From assembly GCA_036924285.1 (NCBI GenBank), contig JAYKYS010000011.1:8308001-8372000 (forward strand): a stretch of DNA of 64,000 nucleotides, read 5' to 3'. Every line of letters starts with the position of its first letter. The first letter of the stretch is position 1. Shown in pieces: positions 51,101 to 63,763 of the stretch. Origin of the DNA: Asterella californica (lineage: Eukaryota > Streptophyta > Marchantiopsida > Marchantiales > Aytoniaceae). The translations under genes and the position numbers were made by a program. The notes beneath the pieces are model-generated. The model was not told the origin of the DNA, did no database searches, and saw only the letters and a list, made by a program, of their open reading frames with translations.

Positions 51101-52431
51101 GTGGCTTCGAGCCTCGAGAATCCTCGAATATCCTCGAAAATGTAATTTTGCTTACCAGTTGGAGCCTCCTAATGGGCATGAGGGATTTCTCTGCTATAAC
51201 CCTCCCTAGGATCTTACTTCTCTTTTCCATTGGCTGACGATGCCGTCCCAGAGTGCGAACTGGCCTGTACTGGAAGAATCATTTCTTAACCGTTCCCCAC
51301 CTGCCCATATTGAGTAGAATGGTCTGCGAAATGCCGCTGTTCAGAAGACATTATGGTAAGAGCAGCACAAGGCAAGAACTAACTCAATGCGAACATCTCA
51401 CGAGAACCACTGGAAACGAAAGATCACGTGCAAGACCGTCAGGCTGGCAACATGAACTCGAACTCCTCAAGACATGGCGGAACTTCCAGTATTGCTCTCT
51501 TGCACTCTTGGAGAAACTTTCCAGTATTATTAAGGGTTCCAAACCTTTGAAATGCAGACTCTTACTTAATATTGCCTCGACCCAATGACAGAATTATGGT
51601 GTGAATTGACGAAAGCTTGATTGTAGATTTTTAGATTAAAACTCTCGTTTGTGCGCACGCTAAAGGAAGCGACGAGATTGAGCTAAACTCCATCCAATCG
51701 TCAAGGAGTACCTCTTGAGTAACCAGCAGAGATGCGACGAGTGAACTCGTAAACTCACGTTCCGGTAAAACGAATACCCGGAACCCCCTGGTTTGACACC
51801 TCTTAGATTTCGTTTGATTCGATGTAAAGGAACCTTGTTCCGTTTGCAGGCACTAGACAAGATTCCGTCCCTGTCCTGCCTGCATTCAGGTGTGTTTTCT
51901 AAGCATCCAATCCAATCCAGGTTTACGATCCAAACAAAAATGTACCTTCTACTATCTGCACTTTTACATACCACAATGTGCTTCTTCTTCCTGTAATATT
52001 CGTTCTCCGTGATAACCAGAACTATATATTCTTTCCTTTCTCTGACCAGGTTACAATACTTATCATGAAATGGGTTACTCCTTTCGTAAGCTATCACTCT
52101 ATGAGTTATTATTCACAATTCTTCGCCTTCTCATCTTCGAAGAAACGAAATTGATTGCTTTCCCGTCGCGCTAGGTAAACAGAGCTGGAAAGTACGAATA
52201 ACCAAACCTGCATGTCTTGGGGAGGTCACCGATACTCAGAAGCAACGAGCTCGAGGTTTGCTTGCGACCCTCATATCCCAGAGTGATAAGATCATGGTGA
52301 GGCTTGAGACTTGTTGAGATCTATGATCTCAGTGAGCCCACATCCTTTGAAACATCCTCTGACGTCACTGAAGTTTCTAAGTCTCAGAGAGAAAAGAACA
52401 AAGGTGCAAAGCGAGTAGTAGTCATTCAAGA
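48151..52431. other. Intergenic region between the LINE and FOLB
   Basis: Mostly AT-rich (48700-50800). Apart from the tRNA-like sequence at 49287-49347, I see no supported feature. Open frames at 51003-51230, 51253-51588 and 51660-52097 lack known motifs. Confidence 0.45.
49287..49347 (+). pseudogene. tRNA-like sequence, degenerate
   Basis: It has a box A-like TAAGTGGTTTAGC and, about 35 bases later, a box B-like GAGTTCAATCTC, with CCTCTAAGAGAAAGATC between. The arrangement and several blocks match the better preserved copy at 55921-55990, suggesting a shared tRNA-derived (SINE-type) origin. Confidence 0.4.
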
Positions 52432-53542
52432 CTAGCTTTTCCTTACAAAGTCCAAAGGAGTTCGATAGATCTCAATCCCTAGTTGGTCAACGAAACCGGC
52501 TATAGGTACTGAGGTCTTGCATATCCTAACACGCACATCAGTGATTTCTGGATGCGCGTACAATACAGCGCGGGCTATATCACTGGCAACAGATTCCAGG
52601 AGATTGCGACTCGGACCTTCCACCACATCCTGGACCGTTCTGCAAACACGCAGTACAAAAGCGAGGAGGTCAAGAGTGGGTACGTCCCGGGGAAGAGAAC
52701 GGCAGACACACTGGTATCTTATGAACCCATCAGAATTCGGCGTAATTCGAGTACTGCTAAAATCACCTTCTCGCTTGGTCCGCGTCAAGTAACAGCACTG
52801 ATATGAACGAACGCACCTGAATACTTCTGCGTAGCTCACGCTGTGCTCCAAGTTATCAGACTCGCCAGCCTTCTTAAGGTCTAACCACACGTCCATGTCG
52901 ACCACAAACTTCTGTCCCAATATCTTCTCTTCCTGCATAACACCGTGATAGCCCTGAAACTTACAGCCCCGGAGTATCAACCTGTCCTTTCCTCTCACAC
53001 GTTCTCTGCATCACTCGACACATCGTAATCTAGTCAAATTCTCCAACAGCCCAACCTCTGTGACAATCTAACAAGCGTAATGTATTTCGTTCGACACAGA
53101 ATGAATGAGAGCTTATTTTTGTGAATTTCGAACATGGGAAGGCTACACTTACAGTATCCTAGTAGCATGAATCTCTTCGTTCGAGCTCATGAATCTGCAC
53201 TCAACGATCATACGGTCAGAGTTTCCCGTGAAGCGCCATAGCTGATCGTACCAGTCGGCAAAACCTTAATCCTCCATAAACCCTACCGCAGAAAGCGAAG
53301 AAGATAACTGTCGCTTTGAATGTAACTTCAAAATCGTCTCACCGCCTGAACTCCGCAACGGGTTTGTTACAGCAGCCGAAAGAGAAGCGCGCTCTGGAAA
53401 AATCCTGACATCTTCCCAAACTCTGAGCTGCACCAACATTCGGTGCAGACGAGTAATACCTGCCGTCAATTCTACGACATTCTTCACCGTATCGCTTCAG
53501 AGATCTCAGAACTAACGCAGAACAGTGCCGAGCCATACTCAT
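52432..53542 (-). CDS. FOLB: Dihydroneopterin aldolase with N-terminal presequence
   Basis: Three exons, 53542-53343, 53005-52817 and 52639-52432, give 198 residues. The catalytic part (from about residue 74) matches plant FolB: RLILRGCKFQGYHGVMQEEK with the active-site Glu92/93, LGQKFVVDMDVW, LKKAGESDNLEHSVSYAEVF, VVEGPSRNLLESVA, and Lys171 in VRVRICKTSVPIAGF. FolB converts 7,8-dihydroneopterin to 6-hydroxymethyl-dihydropterin and glycolaldehyde in folate synthesis. Arabidopsis enzymes are about 130-146 residues; here exon 1 adds about 66 residues, MSMARHCSALVLRSLKRYGE onward, Arg-rich, almost free of acid and with RYYSSA, like a mitochondrial presequence. Exon 1 joins exon 2 (GCG|GTGAGA to GATGCAG|AGAACG) in exact phase. 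Without it exon 2 has no in-frame ATG. Start Met at 53542 or 53536. Confidence 0.9.
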
Positions 53543-53970
53543 TAACAATATTTCTCTCGTCAACAACGATAGTCTCGTCTGACATTCCTGTGGTGTCTAA
53601 CGATTGTTACTATGGTAGTACTTCCCCTATAGAACGAGGGAGAACCGAAGAAAGCGGTTGTTCAGCAGGAGTTCCCCCAAGCAAGTTGTAGTAGCTAGTA
53701 GTAGCCGTAGTAATGCGCGCACCGAGCCGAGAACACGAACGAACTCCAGAACTCCAGCCGAACTCGAGACCCTTACATCCCCCAAATCGTAGAAATTAGA
53801 CCGACCGAACTCCATCAACTTTCAAGCAAGCAGGTAATGGTCGAGCACGTGGCTACTCGAGCTTGCTGATTAGGGTCTAAGGGTCTCTTCCCACCAGCAG
53901 TGCATTTCGCCCATCGGGGTCTTTCAGTCATGCTTGGTAATAAGCATTATCTTCCCATTAGGTAGAATTA
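53543..53970. other. Upstream region of FOLB
   Basis: Likely promoter and leader of FOLB. No further gene was recognised. Confidence 0.4.
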
Positions 53971-54156
53971 ACTGAGCTCACATGATAATGCATTTTTTTC
54001 ATGAATATAATTTATAAGTAATAAAAATATTTTATCTTGATTAATTAGAAAACACTGATACAAGAAGTGAACTTAGCTCAGGTGATAATGCACTCTTTTC
54101 ATGAATGTAACCCATAAATAATAAAAATAAATCATCTTGATTAATTCGAAAATGCT
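53971..54156. repeat. Tandem duplication, 100-bp unit
   Basis: Copy 1 starts at 53971 (ACTGAGCTCACATGATAATG) and copy 2 at 54071 (ACTTAGCTCAGGTGATAATG). Both continue with TTTTCATGAAT, AATAAAAAT and ATCTTGATTAATT. The copies differ at many positions, so the duplication is not recent. Confidence 0.85.
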
Positions 54157-55920
54157 GTGACGGTGGTATTTGAGTGGGCGATGTATTACTATTGTATTTC
54201 GTGAGAGAATTGAGTGCGTGTCTCCATTCTCTTGAGTTTTGGGCAGCAGTATGCAATTTGACGCTGCCATGTCCTCGCTGAGTTGCGAGTAGAATCGAAT
54301 CATCTACCGAATTCAAATGCACCCATCAGTTTAGACCTGGTCGTAACCTCCACAAGTTGAGAGGGTGGTTGCCGGTGGGAGCGAAGCATTATGAAGGACT
54401 GAAAGATCAGCGAGTTCGAGTTGTTCAACTGGTGAGTTCGTCACTCTTAATTTTGCAAGTAGAAAAATTCATTGTCAAGTTGTAACTTTCATCCATTGTG
54501 CATATGATTGTGTCTACGATGGGACATTCTTGAGATAGTTTTGTTGTGTGAAAGTACAGAGGTGCCAACATTGTTCTATCGACTTACGAGGATGCTCACA
54601 GATGCAACTTCTAATCTAGAGAGAACATTTTCAGACTCCACTGGTTTCCCTTTCTTGATAGTCGTGCTTCAAAGCTTATACTCGTAAGATTCTGGCTGTC
54701 GCGGACAAGTCTGAGAACCAGCCACAGACACATATACGATCTCGACGTGAGAGAAGTTATCATTCTCACTGTATCTACCATAATATATATGTGTGTGATG
54801 GTTCTTTATGTCTAACTTCGTAAGATTAAGACAAATTTCGTTTTGCTTGCTTGCTTTGCTGGGCGCTAGTAACCCTTTTGGAACTTGGCTGGTGCTAATT
54901 TATCATAAATCCCAAGACCATTTAATGTTTGTGTCTCTTGGTAGACCTCTAATTTCACGAGCGAGTATTCTCAATAGTCTAAGTCAATGAATATCGTAAT
55001 TTTGAACGCAATACGTCTAGATTGAGAAGCATATTTGTGGGTTGAGAAAGTATACTACGGGCTTGGTTGACCTTCACATTCTTCGTCCTCGAGAACCATG
55101 GCATATCATTGTAGGAGCTCTTGGGTGAAGCTGAGGAAAGTAAAAAAGACACGGAAATTGGATAGCGTCACTGGCAGCAGTAGAAGGTTTTCTGCTGCTG
55201 GTATAGTTCCTAACTATCCCTTCATCATTATAGTTGTTTGTCAGTTTTACTGAATTTTGCGTCAAAGTTTAACTTGTTACGGTGCATTTTGCACATCAGC
55301 AACTGTTGACGAACTTCTCATCAGTTCTATGAATCAGTTATGCTCGACCATTGCTCAAGAAATTATTAGTGAGTATCCATAGGACAGGAAATACGAATAT
55401 AAAGATCAGTCTAACTTGATCTTTCTCATCGAACTAACGAACATACGTGGCAGGCTCTTCCTTGGTTTGTGAACGGTTTGGAAGTTGACTGACAGTTTAT
55501 GTGTGAGGCTTATGCGAGAGCTCTCTAGCTGCACTTTGTCTCTCACTATAGAAGCTTTCATGCTCTATATGAAACTACCATAGTCCTCGAAGCAATGTAC
55601 TCATATCTTCTAGATGTGTTTTACAAAGACCATGGACCTTTTGCAAAAATCAAATGTGTATGATTCTCAAGCGAATCCTTAGGTCCAAGAGGAAAGAGGA
55701 TTGGGTAGATCGTTCAAGCCAGCGAGCACTACTCTTGTAGTGGGCTTTGTGCCTTTGAGCCATCAGCCAACAAGTAACAACCGATACATGTGGGAGAGTT
55801 GGACCATAGTTGCCTTCCTCGAGACGAAGAAAGAATAATGGTTTGACTCCCTAAACAATTCCAATAGGGATGCTATGATTACCTCTACTGCTAAATGAGA
55901 ACGGATAGTAGATAAGAAGA

Positions 55921-55990
55921 TCGGTAGCTGAGATGGTTGAGTCCCAAACCTCTAAGCGAAAGGTCTGGGGTTCAAACCCTCCTGCTCTCG
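55921..55990 (+). pseudogene. tRNA-like sequence with A and B boxes (tRNA-derived SINE candidate)
   Basis: Box A TAGCTGAGATGGTTGAG (55925-55941) and box B GGTTCAAACCC (55969-55979) are well formed. The T arm pairs GGGGT with ACCC around TTCAA. The anticodon arm (ACCTCTAAGCGAAAGGT) does not give a regular 7-base loop, and the acceptor ends do not pair well, so a functional tRNA is unlikely. Confidence 0.5.
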
Positions 55991-56346
55991 GTTGGAGGTG
56001 TAACAAAGTCACTGTCGTGTGAAATTGGTCTGGATACACTGTGGTTATCCACAAAGGACAGTACGATGTCCCTTGAAGAGATAAACGGACAAGATAAATA
56101 AGAAAGGATAAGTTGAGATCCCAAGAGATCACTGTAGATCACAAGCAAGTCAAGTCCAAGTGAGACAGTACGCTCCAAGCATACACAATATTCAAAGATT
56201 GGAATGCTCAAGGAACGAGAGATTTCAATCTATGAGTAACATGACAAGCTTGCAAATGATTTACCTCTCAAGATCAATGGTATGATATTCTAGATGCATT
56301 TTATGATGAAAGGTCATGTGTTCAGCCATCTTCTTTTGCCGATTCT

Positions 56347-56589
56347 TTGATGATGGCTGATAGTCTTGATGACTCGTCAACGGGGACACATGAGTCAAGT
56401 GATGCGTCACTTAGCAAAGAAAAGCATACGAGGAATCTTGTAGACCATCGCAAGATGTTGGACGAGGCTTTTCGAGAGTTTGGAGAAGGATGGTTCTTCA
56501 GAGCATCAAGGAGTATCGAGAAGCGAGAGAGTCTGCATGTTTCAGCAACAGCAGTGGTGTATTGCTTGGAGAAGAAAGAAGTGCGATGA
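56347..56589 (+). other. Unidentified open frame, acidic and Ser-rich start
   Basis: It encodes about 80 residues beginning MMADSLDDSSTGTHESSDAS, then a basic/helical part with LDEAFREFGEGWFFRAS and SATAVVYCLEKKE. Open sequence extends somewhat upstream. It may be the end of a transposon-encoded or host gene; no family was recognised. Confidence 0.25.
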
Positions 56590-58392
56590 TGGGTCAAACA
56601 TCGAAGTGGAGTTTGGTTTGAGCATTTTTTGATGAGTGTCTATGGCGAAGAAAGGTGGATGCGTTCTATGCGGATGAGGAAAAAATCGTTTTTAGATGAA
56701 TATGTTGTCTTATATCCAGTCTAGCAATTTCCTTCAGAGTTATTTGTTTGTCTATTTAGTCTAGATTGCTCTTGGTCACAACTGTAGGTGCCCCTTCTTG
56801 CTGTATAAGTCACAACTGTAGGCACGTTTTTGCTTGCATTTCTTTTAAGACCAAGTTTGATAGTTAAGCTATTTCTACACTTTGACTATGGAGTACAAAG
56901 CATCAACGAGGTCGAGTTGCACTGTGCAAGTCGTATCATTTAGTCATTTTTCTGTTGAACTCTCCATTACAATTGAACTCTTCATTATAATGAAGACTCT
57001 TGTAAGACGGAACTCTAGAGTGAACTCAAATTCGAATGTCCTTGGAGGTCCATTCTCATACTTTATATAGTGAGAGAAAGAGTACATGATAAGGATCAGT
57101 CCAATGCTGATCACCCAAAGTGAGCACACGGACGTTGACATAGTTTACGTGCAGTCTTAGATCCGAAACCTCAAAATAGCATCTAAGAGTCTCAGAATGA
57201 GAAAAACAAGGGTTCGTTGGAAAGCTCTCAAAGAATATGAACTAAACCATCTAAAGGCATGCTTAAAGCCTTGCTTCTAGCAGTTTGTTTTTGGATTAAA
57301 AAAACATCGTTTGGATCCTCAAATTCCCTTTTGAAAGTTTCGGTGATCTTTCAAAGCTCTCTCTCATTTGAAGTGCTTGTTTGATGCATCTATTCTCCTG
57401 TCGACTTAGACTTAACTGATTGTTATACCAAAAAGTTTTACCAAACCAATTTTTATCTCTAATAGATAAGTAGAACTCTTCTTATTACAAACCTCCTCCC
57501 TTTTAAGAAGCAACGTCATCGTTGCTCAAGTTCTGTTCAAAGACTATCACTACGAGTGGTGCATTTGCAAGATTTGTTGTGATTTCTTATGTCGCTTCAT
57601 GTAATAGATATCTTTTTCATTTTACCAAATAATATACTCGTTGATGACAAGTCATTCGAACGCGTTTTTTCAAGATACGTTCTACTTCAAACTCTTCCTC
57701 ACCATCGATGATTTGAAGAAGAGATCGAGATGATATCTCCTAACATCTCTCATGATAAGCTTTGACACAATCTCGAATAAAAATGTTGAATTTCGAGACT
57801 GACGATCAATATATCTCTAAGATTAAGAAATGGAGCGATGTCCCTCTTACATATCTATATACTTGATCACTTGTGTTGATGTCGCCACGTCTGCAAACTC
57901 ATCTTAAAGGATGGATGATTACTTGTGCTGTCACAGAATCTCATGTCAGATATGTGACAACCACATATGTCATTGAGATCTGATCCTCTCTCATCATGTA
58001 CATGTAAACTCTCATTGATCTTCTCGTCTGAAAGACATACTAGGAAATGCTCTCTCCACGTCATGTAACCATTCTCTCGTGTTATAGCAAACACGTTTGT
58101 GATGGCATCATGAGTAGCTATCTGTTTTTCACTTTGAGGCCAGCGAGCAAGGTGTTGAGCCGAGACACCACACTCGCATGTGGATAATGCTGAAGCAATA
58201 GGTTGGATCAAGCCTATGTGAAATCTCATTGCTGTAAAAAAGATAATCGATGTGAGTCAAAATGCTTTAATGCAAGGTCAAGCTATGAGTCAGAAGCTTG
58301 CATCCTTGCCCGAACAAGAACAAAGTCGAGCTCTAGTATCTCGTGAGATGGAAGGATCAACTAAAAGTGCATGAAGAACTTGTTGGATGTAT

Positions 58393-58886
58393 CGTGCGCA
58401 TACACATCGCTACACAACATACATCGTTGTCAGAGATACACCACACATATACATAAAACATGAACGATGTCATACACATATGCAAGTGTACCACAATAAT
58501 AAAGATTTGTACTCACTCCATCATGCCAACCGACACCACATAAACACTAAAGTCGAGCCACATCCACTCTATGCATCGAAGAATTTAGATTGCGCTCACC
58601 AAGACTATCCACCATAACTAAGAGCTTGAATGCTCAACCCGTAGAACTGAAGCCTACAAGCTCTACCTGCGAAGTATACCTCTAGTGGGGCTAGTCCAAG
58701 AACCAGCCCTAACGGTACTATCGGGACTAGTCACTACGCATTCGATCAACCTAGCAGAGGTGCTAAACCGACGTGACAACTGTCGTGTATACACATCGCT
58801 ACACAACATACATTGCTGTCAGACGTACACCACATATACAATAACCCATGGATGATATCATATACATACGCAAGTGTATCACAATC
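58393..58886. repeat. Two direct repeats of about 105 bp, 390 bp apart
   Basis: 58393-58498 and 58783-58886 share ATACACATCGCTACACAACA, GTCAGA, ACACCACA, ATACACAT or ATACATAC and GCAAGTGTA(C/T)CACAAT in the same order. They lie beyond the 3' end of the integrase and may be internal LTR repeats or a partial LTR duplication. Confidence 0.75.
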
Positions 58887-59800
58887 GCTCTCCTAATTGA
58901 CGGTTAGGTCCATCTAACTCCAGATAACCTCATATCTCGACTACGTGATATACACTTTCGTGGATGCAAAGATCAAGAGATCGGGTGATACATCATCTTA
59001 TCATTAGTCGCTTGTCTGCAATCCATACCACGTAAAGATTTAATAGACTATCTCTGCTATATACACCGAGGACAAACCAATCGTCTAGTAGGAACGATAC
59101 TGAGAGATGGAGTCAAACACGACATGTGTCAATCTCTCGAATAATCATCACACACCAACATACGAGCTGCTCCACCAGCAGACCCACACAACATACGTCT
59201 CAAGCTCGCACATACAACCGCTAAGCTTGGATCAACAGTATCATAGATGTTTGAAAGATGACATGACGCGCAATTACTCACATGGTCTTTTCAAACAACA
59301 CCATCACGGTCCTCTAACATGAGTACTCCAGAAGGTAACACCTCACACATGTGTAAAATAGTGCACCTTACGATCACATCCAGCGTCGTCGGTGCAGTTC
59401 GCTGCACAAGATATGCTCGTCAGGGTGAAACTTACGAATCAATGGTTGATAACCTCCTCCTCGAATAGTCGCATATTGCAACGTGTCTCTATGTTGAGCA
59501 ATCGTTAAGTTCTCAAAAGCCATAGGCCATAGGCATGACTCTCCGGAATATCTCGACTCGTTGAGAACATGCTCTCATTCACATATCCGAGTCATCAAGG
59601 TTCAACACCTCAGCAGAATCACGGCGAATGACCAAAGATAGATCTGGATCTTAGCCATACAATAGAAAATACGGTGAGAAGGAAACCAAAGACGCTTGCC
59701 AGCTAAACCGGTAGTCCATAGCCAATCATGATAACTACAAATCTTAATCTCCAAAGTGACCCTTCTGCAAGCCATACTTGCGCAATCCTCTCTTCACCGT

Positions 59801-60127
59801 CTAAACAACCCTCTCCACCAAACCATATGCCTCAAAATGATCTCGGGATGTAGTCTGATGATCAATCAACGCCTGATCGCACAAGACCTGAATCTCACCA
59901 AGAAAATCAGTACCTTGGTCCGTCAGCACTTCAGCTGGTGCTCCAAAACGACTCAACACTTGATCTAAGAACGCATACGCTGTACCCTCATTCGCATTGT
60001 CTAGTAATGCTACCAACTCAATCCACTTGGAGAAGTGCTCCACCATCACCAACACATACATGTGGCGACGTACAGTCAACAATAAAGGTGCCGTAAAATC
60101 CAAGCTCCAATAGTAACCCAACTCCAT
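59801..60127 (-). pseudogene. Retrotransposon integrase core
   Basis: The catalytic triad is still visible: Asp in WSLDFTAPLL, Asp in EVLTDQGTDFLGE, and Glu in GLVER near the end of the open stretch. Between the first two lie YVLVMVEHFSKWIEL and YAFLDQVLSRFGAP, typical of gypsy integrases. In DHFEAYGLVER the usual HPEADG-type sequence is altered. The zinc-binding N-terminal and the C-terminal domains are not readable in this frame. Confidence 0.8.
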
Positions 60128-61270
60128 AATCGATAAAGGGTGTAACTATGGAGTAGGAGCGTTAAATGATGCTTGTACTCGATCACAAATCACACATCGT
60201 ACGACAAACTGTTGTACATCGATGTGTATACCACACCACCAATATTGTCTTTGGAGTAAACTTTGTGTACGCTTTACTCCAAAATGTCTCAACTCTTCAT
60301 GGACATGTTGTACTAACTGTACCCTCTAGGATGGATATGACACTATCCGTACTCTCTCATCGTCTCACACTCGAAGTACATGTCGTCTTTCTCGTTGAAA
60401 TCTCTTCGCTCGTTGGAGAACGTGATCTCGCTCCTTGGCACTTAATGTGTCTACCACCACACCGATACATAGATACTCTATTACTATCACATCGTCATGG
60501 ATATCTCGTTGATCTAGAACACCATCTACTCAAGATTTGAGCACTTACTATCTATTCTCTGTCGTGAGAAAGCTACGACATGGTCCTCCATACTAGAGTT
60601 CATGATCAACATACAAAGAAAGACAGATGCATGTCATTTTGGCATCATCTCCTCATCAACCTCGTCATGTCATCGAGCTCCAATATGATCCTACTGACTC
60701 GTGCATGTTGTGGCTCAACCCATCGAGATATAGGTTTGCAACTCCAAGTCTATGCACTATTTGGAAGTCATATTCATGTAAGATCAGAGCTCATCATGCA
60801 AGCTTCCTTGTAAGCTTATCGGACTCCATCACTCACTTGAGCGGCTGGTGATCCGTGATGAGAGTAAAAAGGTTCTCAAACAAATAATATCAAAAGTGTG
60901 CAACAACTCACATTGCAGCCAAACACTCTCCCTCATACGAACTATATCTCATCTCCGTCGAATTGTTGGAGCGACTAGCATACGCCACCACAAACTCTTT
61001 TTTTTCATCATCATGCTGAGTCAGCATTGCTCCAAATCCCAACATACTCCAATCTGTATGCAGTGGAAGGGACGTCCCCTAACGAGTCTCCTCAAGATGG
61101 GAGCAGATGTCAACTATAATTGAACTCTACAAAAGCTCATTCTTGCTTATCTTCCCACTGTCACTCTTGGTCCACCTTCATCAGCTTGGTCAATGACTTC
61201 GCAATTACACTAAACCTTTTCACGTATCGACAATAGAAGTTCATCAAGCCAACAAATGTTTGAACTTGAC

Positions 61271-62046
61271 TCACATCTGTGAGGGGCGTGAGATACGTAC
61301 AATAGCCTCAACCTTCGTTTGTTGAACACTGAAAAGCCCATAGCGCTGCGACCCACTTCCACTTGAGTAGATGGTGTGGTCCAGATACTCTACCAGCTCT
61401 TGGAAGAACTTGCATTTCTTAAGGTGTAACTTCAATCCATGAACTCTCAATCGCTCGAACACATCTTGTAAGTGTCTCTCGTGCTCTCCCATTGTAGCAC
61501 TATAGAGTAAAATATTGTCAATATAACATCGAACAAAATTTGATCTTGCTAAGATCTTGTCCATCACCTTTTGGAACTCAGCAAGAGCGTTCTTCAATCC
61601 AAATGATAAGAATCGCCACTGATACAAATAATCTTTGCCGTGAGAGTCAATTTCTCATAATGCTATCTTGGACTTATCTTCTTCTCTCACCGCCAACTTA
61701 TGATATCTTGCTCGAAGGTCCAAAATACTGAAGACCTTCACACGCCCTCCTGCATCAAAGATCTCCTCAGGTGTCAACATGTCATACTTATCGGACTTCG
61801 TCTATCCATTGATAAGACGGTAGTCTCCATACATCCGTTTATCCCTGTAATTGTCATATATATTTTTTTTTGCTGACATAATTGTGGAAATGCGTACTCT
61901 CCATACGACATCTCCACCAACCCAACTTCCAAAGAATCTTCAGTCTTACTTTGGATCAAGGCTCTCTTCATGTCATTGTATCTGTAGGGACATCGAAAGA
62001 TTAACGTGTCATTAGCCAAGTCGATCCGTATACATGGCCCCTTCAA
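61271..62046 (-). pseudogene. Retrotransposon reverse transcriptase, inactivated
   Basis: Open stretches 62046-61774 (upstream finger region with ALIQSKTEDSLEVGLVEMS) and 61627-61271 are in different frames. The second has YQWRFLSFGLKNALAEFQKV, then RCYIDNILLYSATMGEHERH and KLHLKKCKFF. The catalytic YxDD box reads YIDN, so the second Asp is lost. Together with frame breaks this indicates an inactive enzyme. Confidence 0.8.
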
Positions 62047-63763
62047 GGTACCTTAATCTTTCATACTGAAGGCAAAACAATTCTTGTAGCTCTTCAGAAA
62101 TCTTTGAACTCTTTGTCTCTTCTCTCCTATAAACTTGGGCCCAATCTTCGACTCCCAAGTATTATTTGTCACCACGCTAGAGGTAGAAGACGAAGTCGTT
62201 GACTGCTATCTTGCAACCTCTAGAGCAGTTTCTTTCTGCTGATCATCATCAACCTCCACCCCCATTGTGTGAAAAACTTCGGCAGTCTTAGCTGCAAGCT
62301 CCACACTCTCTTGTACTGCATCTCATGATGTCCAAAGATGATGAACTCCTCATGCCTCACCCTCAGCTTTAGCCTCCATTGACTTGGTAGGCAAAGAGCT
62401 CAAAAGTGTCCGAGCTTAACACTCGTCAATCGCATCTGACATTGCTCAACCAATCCAAGGTTAACAATCCACGTCAAGCAGTTCAAATCCATTGCTTAAC
62501 CTAAAATCTGACGACGTAAAGCTTCTGACACCGAAGCTATTGCCGTCGTACTCATAGAGAAACTCATCGTTCACACTCTCTCATCGACATTGGATTCCAT
62601 CAGCTACTGTAACTGAACATCTCACACGAACCTAGGTCTTCTATCTCTGTAAGCATGTGACGTTGAAAACATCACCAAAGTGGGCAATGCTGCCCTGGTC
62701 ATCCCACTAGGTTCACCACTACCATGAGTGACCTATCGACGACTCTCATTATTTGAGAGATTGTTGCCTTGCATCCAAGATGTCATCAACCATGACATAC
62801 GTTGGTCGTCTCACTGCATCATGTGCACGCTTGAGCACCTCTCTCGGTAACAAGTTAGTCCACCATAACCGTAGACGATGTGCACGAGATCTCACTCTCG
62901 CTGCATCTCACAGCACTGCCGGTCCAACCCAAGACCGCACTTGATGCACACTCGTCATCAGTCATCATCTCTAAACGTACATTATCCAACAAAGGAACAT
63001 TCTCCAAGATGTACGCTGAAAAATCATTTCGCTTATCGTAAGATCCATAACATCTCTCCAAAACATACTAGATCGCGGATCATGTAAACCTTGATCTCTT
63101 TCTACACGAGTGTGACCTTGACATGACCACTCGATTATCACCAAATGAATGTCAACAAACGTGAGATCTTATGCCCTTAGTAACAAAGTATCCGATGATA
63201 ATGTTTGATGGTATCCTCTGTCGACATGGACAACAACTCAAGATATCTCTGCACCAAGCGTGCCACATGACTCAATGAGATGCGTCTCGTAATCTCATCT
63301 CTCTCTTCATACAAATATCGTTGTACTCGTATGTTTGCCTACAATATCAAAGTCAGACCTGTGTTGATCTCTCCAAACAGCTCTAGCACACGCACACCCT
63401 CCTCTGGATATTGTTGCACAATGAGAATCGTATCTGACGGTGATAAGATAATAAGACCAATAGCAGGAACAACAACCCTATGTTCCTCTACTGACAGTAC
63501 AAAAACTTCACTCCAAGCTTGCTGCACCAGCCAATCAGCATACTGCTACAACTCTCCACTCGATTCCAAAATGGAACATCCAAGGCAGATGGTACTACCG
63601 TAGTCATGCTAGACATGTCCCTCAGTTCCTCAACGGTCGGAGTATTCTCCGCATGAGCATTACCTTCTAACAACTCGTCTGACCAAGTGCTGACCAAATC
63701 GAACGTCATTGACCTTAGTGTAGGTTTTGTTGTCTCAACTCTAACATTGAATCGCACTGACAA

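Larger units (their letters stand above)
54157..59800. other. Repeat-rich region without recognised intact gene
   Basis: It holds a tRNA-like sequence (55921-55990), an acidic, Ser-rich open frame (56347-56589) and a pair of direct repeats near 58.4 and 58.8 kb. A minus-strand open frame at 57867-58229 (120 codons) has no known domain. Part of this stretch may be the 3' portion or LTR of the retrotransposon that begins at 59801. Confidence 0.4.
59801..63763 (-). mobile_element. Decayed Ty3/gypsy-type LTR retrotransposon (pol and upstream part)
   Basis: On the minus strand the domain order is unassigned gag/protease-like region (about 63763-62050), reverse transcriptase (62046-61271), RNase H remnants (about 61130-60850) and integrase (60127-59801). 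RT-RH-INT order is that of Ty3/gypsy elements. Frames change repeatedly and stops are frequent, so the copy is dead. Its 5' end may lie beyond the window and no LTR pair was established. The upstream part has readable blocks such as VVVPAIGLIILSPSDTIL and YPEEGVRVLELFGEINTG, which I cannot assign. Confidence 0.75.
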
